A stretch of DNA of 5,276 bases from Gammaproteobacteria bacterium (GCA_015487895.1 WFOW01000411.1:1-5276); one strand, 5' to 3'; numbered from the stretch's first letter, positions 1 through 5,276 are shown. Made by a program: numbers and translations. The notes: a model not told the origin generated them from the sequence alone.

Positions 1-327
1 GGCTGGATCCGCGCCGCGGGCGGGACGGCGGTGCTCGCGCACCCCGGGCGCTACCGCCTGTCGGCGGGGAGGCTGCGGCGGCTCGCGGCCGCCTTCCGCG
101 AGGCGGGCGGGGACGCGATCGAGGTCGTCTGCGGCAGCCACACGCCGGCGCAGGTGCGGGCGGCGGCCGGGCTCGCTCGCCGCCACGGGCTGGCCGCCTC
201 CGTGGGCTCGGACTTCCATGCGCCCGGAAACCCCTGGCGCGAGCTCGGGCGCCTCGCGCCGCTGCCGCCGGACCTCGCGCCGGTGTGGGCGGCGCGCGCG
301 CCGCGCGCGCGGGAGGGGGTGGCGTGA
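1..327 (+). CDS. rnm: PHP-domain phosphoesterase, RNase AM (YciV/TrpH) family, C-terminal part
   Basis: The reading frame is open from the left edge and ends at TGA 325-327, so only the last 108 residues are present. What is seen: a metal-ligand motif AHPGRY at fragment residues 13-18 and GSDFH at 69-73, where Asp71 and His73 are the expected late metal ligands of a PHP domain. The spacing and the wording AHPxRY...GSDFHxP agree with E. coli YciV as I remember it. Members of this family hydrolyse phosphoesters with a bound metal cluster; E. coli RNase AM is a 5'-3' exoribonuclease that trims the 5' ends of rRNAs, and older annotations call it TrpH. The last 20 or so residues are Ala/Arg rich and are encoded by an alternating GC tract. 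The stop overlaps the start of yciO by four bases. Family assignment is firm; the exact substrate is inferred by homology, and the N-terminal half cannot be judged. Confidence 0.85.
   Translation, partial: GWIRAAGGTAVLAHPGRYRLSAGRLRRLAAAFREAGGDAIEVVCGSHTPAQVRAAAGLARRHGLAASVGSDFHAPGNPWRELGRLAPLPPDLAPVWAARAPRAREGVA
312..316 (+). promoter_or_regulatory. Shine-Dalgarno site for yciO
   Basis: GGAGG lies seven bases before GTG 324, inside the end of the PHP gene. It decides the start of yciO in favour of GTG 324 over the upstream in-frame start at 285, which would add 13 low-complexity Gly/Ala/Arg residues. Confidence 0.7.
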
Positions 328-974
328 CGCAGCTCTTCCGCGTCCACCCGCGCAACCCCCAGCGGCGCCTGCTGCGCCAGGCCGCGGAGGCGGTGCGCGC
401 GGGCGGCGTGATCGTGTATCCGACCGACTCGAGCTACGCGCTCGGCTGCCGCATCGGCGAGAAGGAGGCGCTGGAGCGCATCCGCGCCATCCGCCGGCTC
501 GAGCCCGGCCACAATTTCACGCTGGTCTGCCGCGACCTCTCGGAGCTCGCCACCTACGCGCGGGTGGACAACGCCGCCTACCGCTTCCTGAAGGCGCTCA
601 CGCCCGGGCCCTACACCTTCATCCTGCGCGCCACCAAGGAGGTGCCGCGCCGGCTGCAGCATCCGCGCCGGCGCACCATCGGCATCCGCGTGCCGGACCA
701 CGTGGTGACGCAGGCGCTGCTGGAGGAGGTGGGCGAGCCGCTGCTGAGCGTCACCTGCCAGCTCCCGGGCGAGGCGCTGCCCCTGACGGACCCGGAGGAG
801 ATCCGCGAGCGCCTGCGCGGCCGCGTGGAGCTCGTGATCGACGCGGGCGCCTGCGGCGTCGAGCCGACCACCGTGATCGACCTCGTGAGCGGCGTGCCGG
901 TGGTGGTGCGCCGGGGGATCGGCGACGTCGAGCCCCTCGGCCTCGGTGAGGCGGAGAAGGCCGCCGGGCGCTGA
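324..974 (+). CDS. yciO: YciO, TsaC/Sua5/YrdC-family protein
   Basis: This 216-residue protein is close to the roughly 206 residues of E. coli YciO and matches it from the first residues (FRVHPRNPQ). What is seen: the nucleotide-binding YrdC-fold segment VIVYPTDSSYALGC at residues 29-42, the YciO signature GHNFTL at 62-67, TPGPYTFIL near 93-101, KEVPRRL, and PTTVIDL followed by VVVRRG near the end. TsaC enzymes, which make threonylcarbamoyl-AMP for the tRNA t6A modification, carry a KxR-type motif where this protein has RRLEPGHNF (57-65), and TSANxSG where it has SVTCQLPG (142-149). The YciO branch therefore fits better than true TsaC. Its physiological role is poorly defined, and a link to RNA or rRNA metabolism is suggested by the gene next door. 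Start GTG 324 is chosen because it overlaps the upstream stop as GTGA, has a well-placed GGAGG and aligns with the E. coli N terminus. Databases may label it L-threonylcarbamoyladenylate synthase. Confidence 0.9.
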   Translation: MTQLFRVHPRNPQRRLLRQAAEAVRAGGVIVYPTDSSYALGCRIGEKEALERIRAIRRLEPGHNFTLVCRDLSELATYARVDNAAYRFLKALTPGPYTFILRATKEVPRRLQHPRRRTIGIRVPDHVVTQALLEEVGEPLLSVTCQLPGEALPLTDPEEIRERLRGRVELVIDAGACGVEPTTVIDLVSGVPVVVRRGIGDVEPLGLGEAEKAAGR

Positions 975-999
975 CCGGGAGCCGCCGGCGGCCGCCCGG
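975..999 (+). repeat. GC-rich inverted repeat between yciO and the M50 gene
   Basis: CCGGG at 975-979 is complementary to CCCGG at 995-999 and encloses a perfect 12-base palindrome, GCCGCCGGCGGC, at 981-992. As RNA it could form a 5+4 bp hairpin with a small internal bulge and a four-base loop. It starts right after the yciO stop codon but has no T tract after it, so it is not a standard intrinsic terminator. It covers the place where the -35 element of the following promoter would lie. It could be a weak terminator, an mRNA 3'-end stabiliser, an operator, or chance in GC-rich DNA. Confidence 0.4.
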
Positions 1000-1005
1000 C
1001 TCGGA

Positions 1006-1011
1006 TATAAT
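1006..1011 (+). promoter_or_regulatory. sigma70-type -10 element, probably giving a leaderless M50 transcript
   Basis: A perfect TATAAT stands alone in extremely GC-rich sequence, and I found no second one by eye. If it occupies -12 to -7, position +1 is 1018, the A of the M50 ATG. No TTGACA-like hexamer is present 16-18 bases upstream (982-989 is CCGCCGGC) and there is no TGn extended -10, so promoter strength is uncertain. No Shine-Dalgarno sequence lies between 1000 and 1017, which fits leaderless initiation. Confidence 0.55.
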
Positions 1012-1017
1012 GCGCCG

Positions 1018-1671
1018 ATGCAGGAGCTCACCCTGGTCCAGAAGGTTGCGGTCTGGGCGCTTCCCATCCTCTTCGCGATCACGCTCCACGAGGTGGCCCA
1101 CGGCTGGGTGGCGCGCCGCCTGGGCGACTCGACCGCCTGGATGCTGGGGCGCCTCACGCTCAACCCCCTGAAGCACATCGATCCGGTGGGGACGGTGGTC
1201 GTGCCGCTCGTGCTCCTCGCCCTCGGCGGCTTCATCTTCGGCTGGGCCAAGCCGGTGCCCGTCAACTACGCCAACCTGCGCAACCCCAAGCGTGACATGG
1301 CGATCGTGGCCGCCGCCGGCCCGGGGGCCAACCTCCTGATGGCGGTGGGCTGGGCCGTGGTGTTCAAGCTCGCCTTCCTGGGGGCGCAGGCGCTGCCGTG
1401 GGCGGCGGTGCCGCTCATGTACATGGCCGGCGCCGGCATCGTCATCAACATCGTGCTCGCGGTGCTGAACCTGCTCCCCGTCCCGCCGCTCGACGGCGGG
1501 CGGGTGCTCGCGGGGCTGCTGCCGGACCGGATCGCGGCCTCCTACGCGCGCCTCGAGCCCTGGGGGCTGCTCATCGTGCTGGCGCTGCTCGCCACCGGCA
1601 TGCTCGGGCGCATCCTCGGCCCGCCCGTCCACGCCCTCGAGCAGCTCATCTACCGGATCTTCGCGCTCTAG
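1018..1671 (+). CDS. M50-family (site-2 protease) intramembrane zinc metallopeptidase
   Basis: This 217-residue protein is a compact polytopic inner-membrane protein of the minimal S2P type, without a PDZ domain. What is seen: the zinc-binding HEVAH at residues 24-28 within the first hydrophobic segment (about 10-30), further hydrophobic stretches near 57-75, 95-121, 130-153 and 183-197, and the third-ligand motif NLLPVPPLDGG at 151-161 with Asp159. The conserved GRLTLNPLKHIDPVGT (44-59) and AAAGPGANL (98-106) are also typical of this family. Such enzymes cleave membrane-spanning substrates within the bilayer; the substrate here is unknown. Length agrees with other homologues of about 220 residues. 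The start is ATG 1018, not the in-frame GTG 946, because 946 would add a charged Arg/Pro-rich N terminus inside yciO and the family begins just before the first membrane segment. It lies 13 bases before trpS, and this pairing with trpS and scpAB is common in gammaproteobacteria. Confidence 0.92.
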   Translation: MQELTLVQKVAVWALPILFAITLHEVAHGWVARRLGDSTAWMLGRLTLNPLKHIDPVGTVVVPLVLLALGGFIFGWAKPVPVNYANLRNPKRDMAIVAAAGPGANLLMAVGWAVVFKLAFLGAQALPWAAVPLMYMAGAGIVINIVLAVLNLLPVPPLDGGRVLAGLLPDRIAASYARLEPWGLLIVLALLATGMLGRILGPPVHALEQLIYRIFAL

Positions 1672-1672
1672 C

Positions 1673-1679
1673 GGAGGAG
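1673..1679 (+). promoter_or_regulatory. Shine-Dalgarno site that supports the TTG start of trpS
   Basis: GGAGGAG begins two bases after the M50 stop and ends five bases before TTG 1685. It is the strongest ribosome binding site in the window and points to TTG 1685 rather than the downstream ATG 1733, which would lie inside the GMRPTGRLHLGH active-site region. Confidence 0.75.
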
Positions 1680-1684
1680 CCGCC

Positions 1685-2908
1685 TTGCCGTCCGCCACCG
1701 TCCAGACCGCCGGCGAACGGGTGCTCTCCGGAATGCGCCCGACGGGCAGGCTCCATCTCGGCCACTACCACGGCGTGCTGCGCAACTGGGTGCGCCTGCA
1801 GCACGAGCACCAGTGCTTCTTCTTCGTGGCCGACTGGCACGCCCTCACCACGCACTACGAGGACACGGCCGGGCTCGGCGGCCACGTCTGGGACATGGTG
1901 ATCGACTGGCTCGCCGCCGGGGTCGATCCCGGCGCGGCGACCATTTTCGTGCAGTCGCGCGTGCCCGAGCACGCCGAGCTGCATCTGCTGCTGTCCATGA
2001 TCACGCCGCTCGGCTGGCTCGAGCGCGTGCCGAGCTACAAGGACCAGCAGGCGCAGCTCGCCGACCGCAATCTCGACACCTACGGCTTCCTGGGCTATCC
2101 GCTGCTGCAGGCGGCCGACATCCTCATCTACCGGGCCGGCCTGGTGCCGGTGGGCGAGGACCAGGTGGCGCACGTCGAGCTCACGCGCGAGGTCGCGCGG
2201 CGCTTCAACCACCTCTACGGGCGCGAGCCGGGCTTCGAGGAGAAGGCCGAGGCGGCCATCGCCAAGATGGGCAAGAAGCAGGCGCGCCTCTACCGCGACC
2301 TGCGCCGCCGCTACCAGGAGCGCGGCGACGAGGAGGCGCTCGAGGTCGCGCGCGCCCTGCTCGAGGAGCAGCAGAACCTCACCGTCGGCGACCGCGAGCG
2401 CCTCTACGGCTATCTCGAGGGCGGCTGGCGCGTGATCCTGCCCGAGCCCGAGGCGCTGCTGACGCCCACGCCGAAGGTGCCGGGCCTCGACGGGCGCAAG
2501 ATGTCGAAGTCCTACGGCAACACGGTGGCGCTGCGCGACCCGCCGGACGAGGTCGCGCGCAAGATCCGCACCATGCCGACGGACCCGGCGCGCGTGCGCC
2601 GCAGCGACCCGGGCGACCCCGCGAAGTGCCCGGTGTGGGAGTGGCACCGGGTCTATTCGGACGAGGCCACGCGCGCCTGGGTGCAGGAGGGCTGCCGCAG
2701 CGCCGGCATCGGCTGCGTGGAGTGCAAGGGGCGCATCATCGACGCGGTGCTGGCCGAGCTCGAGCCCCTGCAGGCGCGCGCGCGCGAGTACGAGGAGGAC
2801 CCGGAGATCGTGCGCCGCATCGTCGCCGAGGGCTGCGAGGCGGCGCGCGAGGTGGCGCGCGAGACGATGCAGGAGGTGCGCCAGGCCATGGGCCTGGCCT
2901 ATCGTTGA
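1685..2908 (+). CDS. trpS: Tryptophanyl-tRNA synthetase, long form with insertion and Cys4 motif
   Basis: Class I aminoacyl-tRNA synthetase that activates tryptophan with ATP and charges tRNA-Trp in the cytoplasm. What is seen: the HIGH-type motif HLGH at residues 24-27 after GMRPTG, ADWHALTTHY in the Rossmann fold, LQAADIL and VPVGEDQVAHVELTREVARR in the Trp/ATP site, and KMSKS at 272-276. At 407 residues it is clearly longer than the E. coli enzyme (about 334). Roughly 67 extra residues, highly charged and probably helical, sit between LYG (177-179) and KMSKS. In the C-terminal domain, cysteines 315, 337, 344 and 347 form C-x21-C-x6-C-x2-C, close to the [4Fe-4S] site described for the Thermotoga maritima enzyme (C-x22-C-x6-C-x2-C). 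Longer TrpRS proteins are also known in pseudomonads. The start codon is TTG, supported by a strong Shine-Dalgarno sequence. It is probably cotranscribed with the M50 gene upstream and scpA, 35 bases downstream. Confidence 0.96.
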   Translation: MPSATVQTAGERVLSGMRPTGRLHLGHYHGVLRNWVRLQHEHQCFFFVADWHALTTHYEDTAGLGGHVWDMVIDWLAAGVDPGAATIFVQSRVPEHAELHLLLSMITPLGWLERVPSYKDQQAQLADRNLDTYGFLGYPLLQAADILIYRAGLVPVGEDQVAHVELTREVARRFNHLYGREPGFEEKAEAAIAKMGKKQARLYRDLRRRYQERGDEEALEVARALLEEQQNLTVGDRERLYGYLEGGWRVILPEPEALLTPTPKVPGLDGRKMSKSYGNTVALRDPPDEVARKIRTMPTDPARVRRSDPGDPAKCPVWEWHRVYSDEATRAWVQEGCRSAGIGCVECKGRIIDAVLAELEPLQARAREYEEDPEIVRRIVAEGCEAAREVARETMQEVRQAMGLAYR

Positions 2909-2931
2909 GGCGCCGCGGCGGCGCGGCGGGC

Positions 2932-2937
2932 GAGGTG
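2932..2937 (+). promoter_or_regulatory. Shine-Dalgarno site for scpA
   Basis: GAGGTG ends six bases before ATG 2944. The site contains the alternative in-frame GTG 2935, which lacks its own good ribosome binding site, so ATG 2944 is preferred. Confidence 0.55.
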
Positions 2938-2943
2938 GCGGCC

Positions 2944-3789
2944 ATGGGCGAGGCGAGCGGAAAGCGCGGCGGAGAGGCGGCGGCGGGGACGGGCGCCGCG
3001 GCGGCGCCGCGCCAGGCGGAGCTGCCGCTGGCGGTGGTGCAGGGCGAGCCGCTCACCGAGCTGCCGCAGGACCTCTACATCCCGCCGGACGCGCTCGAGG
3101 TCTTCCTGGAGGCCTTCGAGGGGCCGCTCGACCTGCTGCTGTACCTGATCCGGCGGCAGAACCTGGACATCCTCGACATCCCCATCGCCGAGATCACGCG
3201 CCAGTACATGGAGTACATCGAGCTCATGAAGGAGCTGCGGCTCGAGCTCGCCGCCGAGTACCTGGTCATGGCCGCCATGCTCGCCGAGATCAAGTCGCGC
3301 ATGCTGCTGCCGCGGCCGGCGGCGAGCGAGGAGGGCGAGGAGGAGGACCCGCGCGCCGAGCTCGTGCGGCGTCTCCAGGAGTACGAGCGCTTCAAGAAGG
3401 CGGCCGAGGACCTCGACGCCCTGCCGCGCATGGAGCGCGACACCTTCCCGGTGCGCGCCGAGGTGCCGGACCGGCGCGTGGTGAAGCTCGTGCCGGAGGT
3501 GACGCTCAAGGAGCTGCTGCTTGCCTTCCAGGAGGTGATGCGCCGCGCCGAGCTCTTCTCCCATCACCACGTCCAGCGCGAGCCGCTGTCGGTGCGCGAG
3601 CGCATGACGCAGGTGCTCGAGTCGCTACAGGGCGGCGGCCACGTGGAGTTCACGGCGCTGTTCCGGCCCGAGGAGGGCCGCACGGGCGTGGTGGTGACCT
3701 TCCTCGCCGTGCTCGAGCTGGTGAAGGAGCAGCTCGTGCGCCTGAGCCAGAACGAGCCCTTCGCGCCGATCTACGTCGCGGCGGCCTGA
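2944..3789 (+). CDS. scpA: Segregation and condensation protein A (kleisin of SMC-ScpAB)
   Basis: ScpA is the kleisin that closes the ring of the bacterial SMC condensin: its N-terminal domain binds the SMC neck, its middle binds a ScpB dimer, and its C-terminal winged helix binds the SMC head. What is seen in 281 residues: a low-complexity Gly/Ala start (1-25), a conserved lead-in LPQDLYIPPDALEVFLEA (40-57), the hallmark FEGPLDLLLYLI at 58-69, LDIPIAEITRQYMEY and AAEYLVMAAMLAEIKSRMLLP in the N-terminal domain, an acidic linker (EEGEEEDP), and the C-terminal winged helix from about Phe236 (FTALFRPEEGRTGVVVTFL). It is longer at the N terminus than Bacillus subtilis ScpA, as I recall gammaproteobacterial forms to be. 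The scpB gene starts 10 bases downstream, so the two partners are made together. The presence of ScpAB argues against an enteric, MukBEF-type organism. Confidence 0.95.
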   Translation: MGEASGKRGGEAAAGTGAAAAPRQAELPLAVVQGEPLTELPQDLYIPPDALEVFLEAFEGPLDLLLYLIRRQNLDILDIPIAEITRQYMEYIELMKELRLELAAEYLVMAAMLAEIKSRMLLPRPAASEEGEEEDPRAELVRRLQEYERFKKAAEDLDALPRMERDTFPVRAEVPDRRVVKLVPEVTLKELLLAFQEVMRRAELFSHHHVQREPLSVRERMTQVLESLQGGGHVEFTALFRPEEGRTGVVVTFLAVLELVKEQLVRLSQNEPFAPIYVAAA

Positions 3790-3799
3790 GGCGGGGACC

Positions 3800-4612
3800 G
3801 TGGACGAGGCCATGCTGGAGCGCATCCTCGAGGCCGCCCTGCTCGCGGCGGGGCGCCCCCTGACGCTCGACCAGCTCGCGGCGCTGTTCGAGCCGCACGA
3901 GCGCCCGGACCGCAAGGCCCTGCGCGCCGCGCTCGGGCGGCTCGGCGAGGCCTGCGCCGGGCGCGGCATCGAGCTGCGGGAGGTGGCGAGCGGCTGGCGC
4001 TTCCAGGTGCGCAGCGAGCTCAGCCCCTGGGTCTCGCGCCTGTGGGAGGAGCGCCCCGGGCGCTACTCGCGCGCGCTGCTCGAGACGCTGGCCCTCATCG
4101 CCTACCGCCAGCCCATCACGCGCGGCGAGATCGAGGAGATCCGCGGCGTCAGCGTCTCGAGCTCCATCATGCGCACGCTCCAGGAGCGCGGCTGGGTGCG
4201 CGTGGTCGGCCACCGCGACGCCCCGGGCCGGCCCGCCATGTACGGCACCACCCGCGAGTTCCTGGACTACTTCGGGCTGCGCAGCCTCGAGGAGCTGCCC
4301 ACGCTCGAGGAGCTGCGCGACGTCGACCAGCTCACGGTGCGCCTCGAGCTTCCGCAGCAGGGCGGCGAGCCGGCCGGCGGCGCGCAGGAGACGGGCGGCG
4401 CCGAGGTGGTGCCGCTCCACCCGCGGCAGGGGCAGGGCGGCGCCGCGGCGCAGGCGGAGGCGGCGCCCGGGGCCGGGCGGAGCGGCGAGGCCGCGTCCAC
4501 GGGCGAGCGGGAGGGCGAGCCCGAGGCGACGGAGGCCCCGCCGCCCGCGGAGGAGGCCGGCGGCGGCGAGGCCGGTCCGGAGGGCGAGGGCCCGCAGGAG
4601 CCCGGCCGCTGA
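3800..4612 (+). CDS. scpB: Segregation and condensation protein B, with long disordered tail
   Basis: ScpB is a winged-helix protein that dimerises and binds the middle of ScpA in the SMC condensin, helping chromosome compaction and separation of origins. What is seen in 270 residues: two winged-helix units, the first about 1-78 (LERILEAALLAAGRPLT near the start) and the second about 82-165 with the hallmark LIAYRQPITRGEIEEIRG at 99-116, followed by PAMYGTTREFLDYFGL. Wording such as WEERPGRYSR (82-91) closely resembles Pseudomonas ScpB. From about residue 186 to the end (85 residues) the chain is Gly/Ala/Glu/Pro rich and surely disordered. GTG 3800 is chosen because GAGG at 3788-3791 lies eight bases upstream and because relatives extend further at the N terminus; ATG 3812 is possible and would drop four residues. 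Confidence 0.95.
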   Translation: MDEAMLERILEAALLAAGRPLTLDQLAALFEPHERPDRKALRAALGRLGEACAGRGIELREVASGWRFQVRSELSPWVSRLWEERPGRYSRALLETLALIAYRQPITRGEIEEIRGVSVSSSIMRTLQERGWVRVVGHRDAPGRPAMYGTTREFLDYFGLRSLEELPTLEELRDVDQLTVRLELPQQGGEPAGGAQETGGAEVVPLHPRQGQGGAAAQAEAAPGAGRSGEAASTGEREGEPEATEAPPPAEEAGGGEAGPEGEGPQEPGR

Positions 4613-4626
4613 GCGTGGCGGAGGCC

Positions 4627-5276
4627 ATGGACGAGGGCGAGCGCGTGCAGAAGGCGCTGGCCCGCCAGGGCGTGGGCTCGCGCCGCGAGATCGAGCGCTG
4701 GATCGAGGCCGGCCGCGTGTGGATCGGCCGCCGCCGCGCGCGCCTCGGCGACCGCGTGCGGCCCGGCGACGTGGTGCGCGTGGGCGGGCGGCGCATCCGC
4801 ATCCGCCCGCCCGAGGCCCTGCCCCGGCGCGTCCTCGCCTACCACAAGCCCGAGGGCGAGGTCACCACGCGCCGCGACCCCGAGGGGCGCCCCACCGTGT
4901 TCCGGCGCCTGCCGCGGCTCGCGCGCGGGCGGTGGATCGCGGTCGGACGCCTCGACGTCAGCACCTCGGGCCTGCTGCTCCTCACGACCGACGGCGAGCT
5001 CGCCAACGCGCTCATGCACCCCGCGCGCGGCCTCGAGCGCGAGTACGCCGTGCGCGTCTACGGCCGCGTGGGCGAGGCGGTGCTTGCGCGGCTGCGCGAA
5101 GGCGTCGAGCTCGAGGACGGGCCGGCGCGCTTCGAGTCGCTCGAGCCCGCCGGCGGCGAGGGCGCCAACCGCTGGTACCGCGTGGTGCTGCGCGAGGGGC
5201 GCAACCGCGAGGTGCGCAGGCTGTGGGAGGCCGTCGGCGCGCGCGTCAGCCGCCTCATCCGCATCCGCTACGGCCC
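4627..5276 (+). CDS. rluB: 23S rRNA pseudouridine synthase RluB, N-terminal part
   Basis: The frame runs off the right edge, leaving 216 complete codons. RluB isomerises a uridine (U2605 in E. coli numbering) in domain V of 23S rRNA, near the peptidyl transferase centre. What is seen: an S4 RNA-binding domain at about 2-60 (RVQKALARQGVGSRREIE at 6-23), then the RsuA/RluB catalytic domain with HKPEGEVTT at 73-81 and the catalytic-loop motif GRLDVSTSGLLLLTTDGE at 107-124, in which Asp110 is the expected nucleophile. Further matches are LMHPARGLEREYAVRV, GVELEDGP (159-166) and GRNREVRRLWEAVG (191-204). These follow E. coli RluB more closely than RluE or RluF. ATG 4627 is 14 bases after scpB and aligns with the usual N terminus, although the purine-rich GGAGG at 4620-4624 is only two bases away; GTG 4615 and GTG 4645 are alternatives. 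The gene after scpB is commonly rluB in proteobacteria. Confidence 0.94.
   Translation, partial: MDEGERVQKALARQGVGSRREIERWIEAGRVWIGRRRARLGDRVRPGDVVRVGGRRIRIRPPEALPRRVLAYHKPEGEVTTRRDPEGRPTVFRRLPRLARGRWIAVGRLDVSTSGLLLLTTDGELANALMHPARGLEREYAVRVYGRVGEAVLARLREGVELEDGPARFESLEPAGGEGANRWYRVVLREGRNREVRRLWEAVGARVSRLIRIRYG

Noticed and set aside
946..1017. Upstream GTG 946 as start of the M50 protein
   Set aside because: It would overlap the end of yciO by 29 bases and add a charged Arg/Pro-rich stretch not expected in this family; ATG 1018 fits family length and the -10 position.
51..1265. Open frame of 404 codons on the - strand across the PHP gene, yciO and the M50 gene
   Set aside because: It is antisense to three genes with clear family motifs, its product is low-complexity His/Arg/Ala-rich without a recognisable domain, and such open frames are expected where stop codons are rare at high GC.
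1646..2647. Open frame of 333 codons on the - strand opposite trpS
   Set aside because: Its product is repetitive Leu/Ala/Arg/Val sequence mirroring the GC-rich codons of trpS, with no family motif and no promoter or ribosome site.
2910..2924. Possible terminator hairpin (GCGCC/GGCGC around a five-base loop) between trpS and scpA
   Set aside because: The stem is only five base pairs, no T tract follows, and the scpA ribosome binding site begins eight bases later, so it would not act as a standard intrinsic terminator.
1813..3789. Single 658-codon open frame that could suggest a trpS-scpA fusion or a long N-terminal extension of ScpA
   Set aside because: Positions 1813-2908 of this frame are the shifted reading of trpS and give only Arg/Ala/Gly-rich sequence; the ScpA domain starts after ATG 2944 with its own ribosome binding site.
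1..5276. Mobile element, CRISPR array, prophage, tRNA gene or defence system
   Set aside because: No direct repeat array, transposase, integrase, tRNA-like fold or atypical base composition was seen; every large stretch is accounted for by housekeeping genes.

Overview
This is an ordinary but informative housekeeping stretch from a very GC-rich bacterium (roughly three quarters G+C by eye). Seven genes, all on the + strand, fill nearly the whole window, and the first and last are cut by its edges. The order is RNase AM-like PHP phosphoesterase (3' part), yciO, a membrane M50 (site-2 protease) peptidase, trpS, scpA, scpB and rluB (5' part). This order, the use of ScpAB rather than MukBEF, and the close match of YciO, ScpB and RluB to gammaproteobacterial proteins as I remember them suggest a high-GC gammaproteobacterium outside the enterics, perhaps of the Ectothiorhodospiraceae/Chromatiales type. 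The exact lineage is inference.

Layout. Positions 1-974 hold the PHP gene and yciO, which overlap by four bases (GTGA) and so are probably translationally coupled. A 43-base gap follows (975-1017). It contains a GC-rich inverted repeat and then a perfect TATAAT at 1006-1011, placed so that transcription would begin on the A of the M50 start codon. This is the only credible promoter I see. From 1018 to the right edge the M50 gene, trpS, scpA, scpB and rluB are separated by only 10-35 bases and look like one transcription unit. No RNA gene, mobile element, CRISPR array or convincing intrinsic terminator is visible, and no gene-free stretch exceeds 43 bases.

Function. The genes cover RNA maturation and modification (RNase AM-like nuclease, YciO, RluB), tryptophan charging of tRNA (TrpRS), chromosome condensation (ScpA and ScpB, partners of SMC) and membrane proteolysis (M50). 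The grouping is conserved rather than novel. I do not see an undescribed system. The points worth a second look are the apparent leaderless promoter of the M50 gene, the four-cysteine motif in TrpRS that resembles a known [4Fe-4S] site, the roughly 67-residue insertion in the same enzyme, and the loss of TsaC-type substrate residues in YciO beside an RNase AM-like gene.
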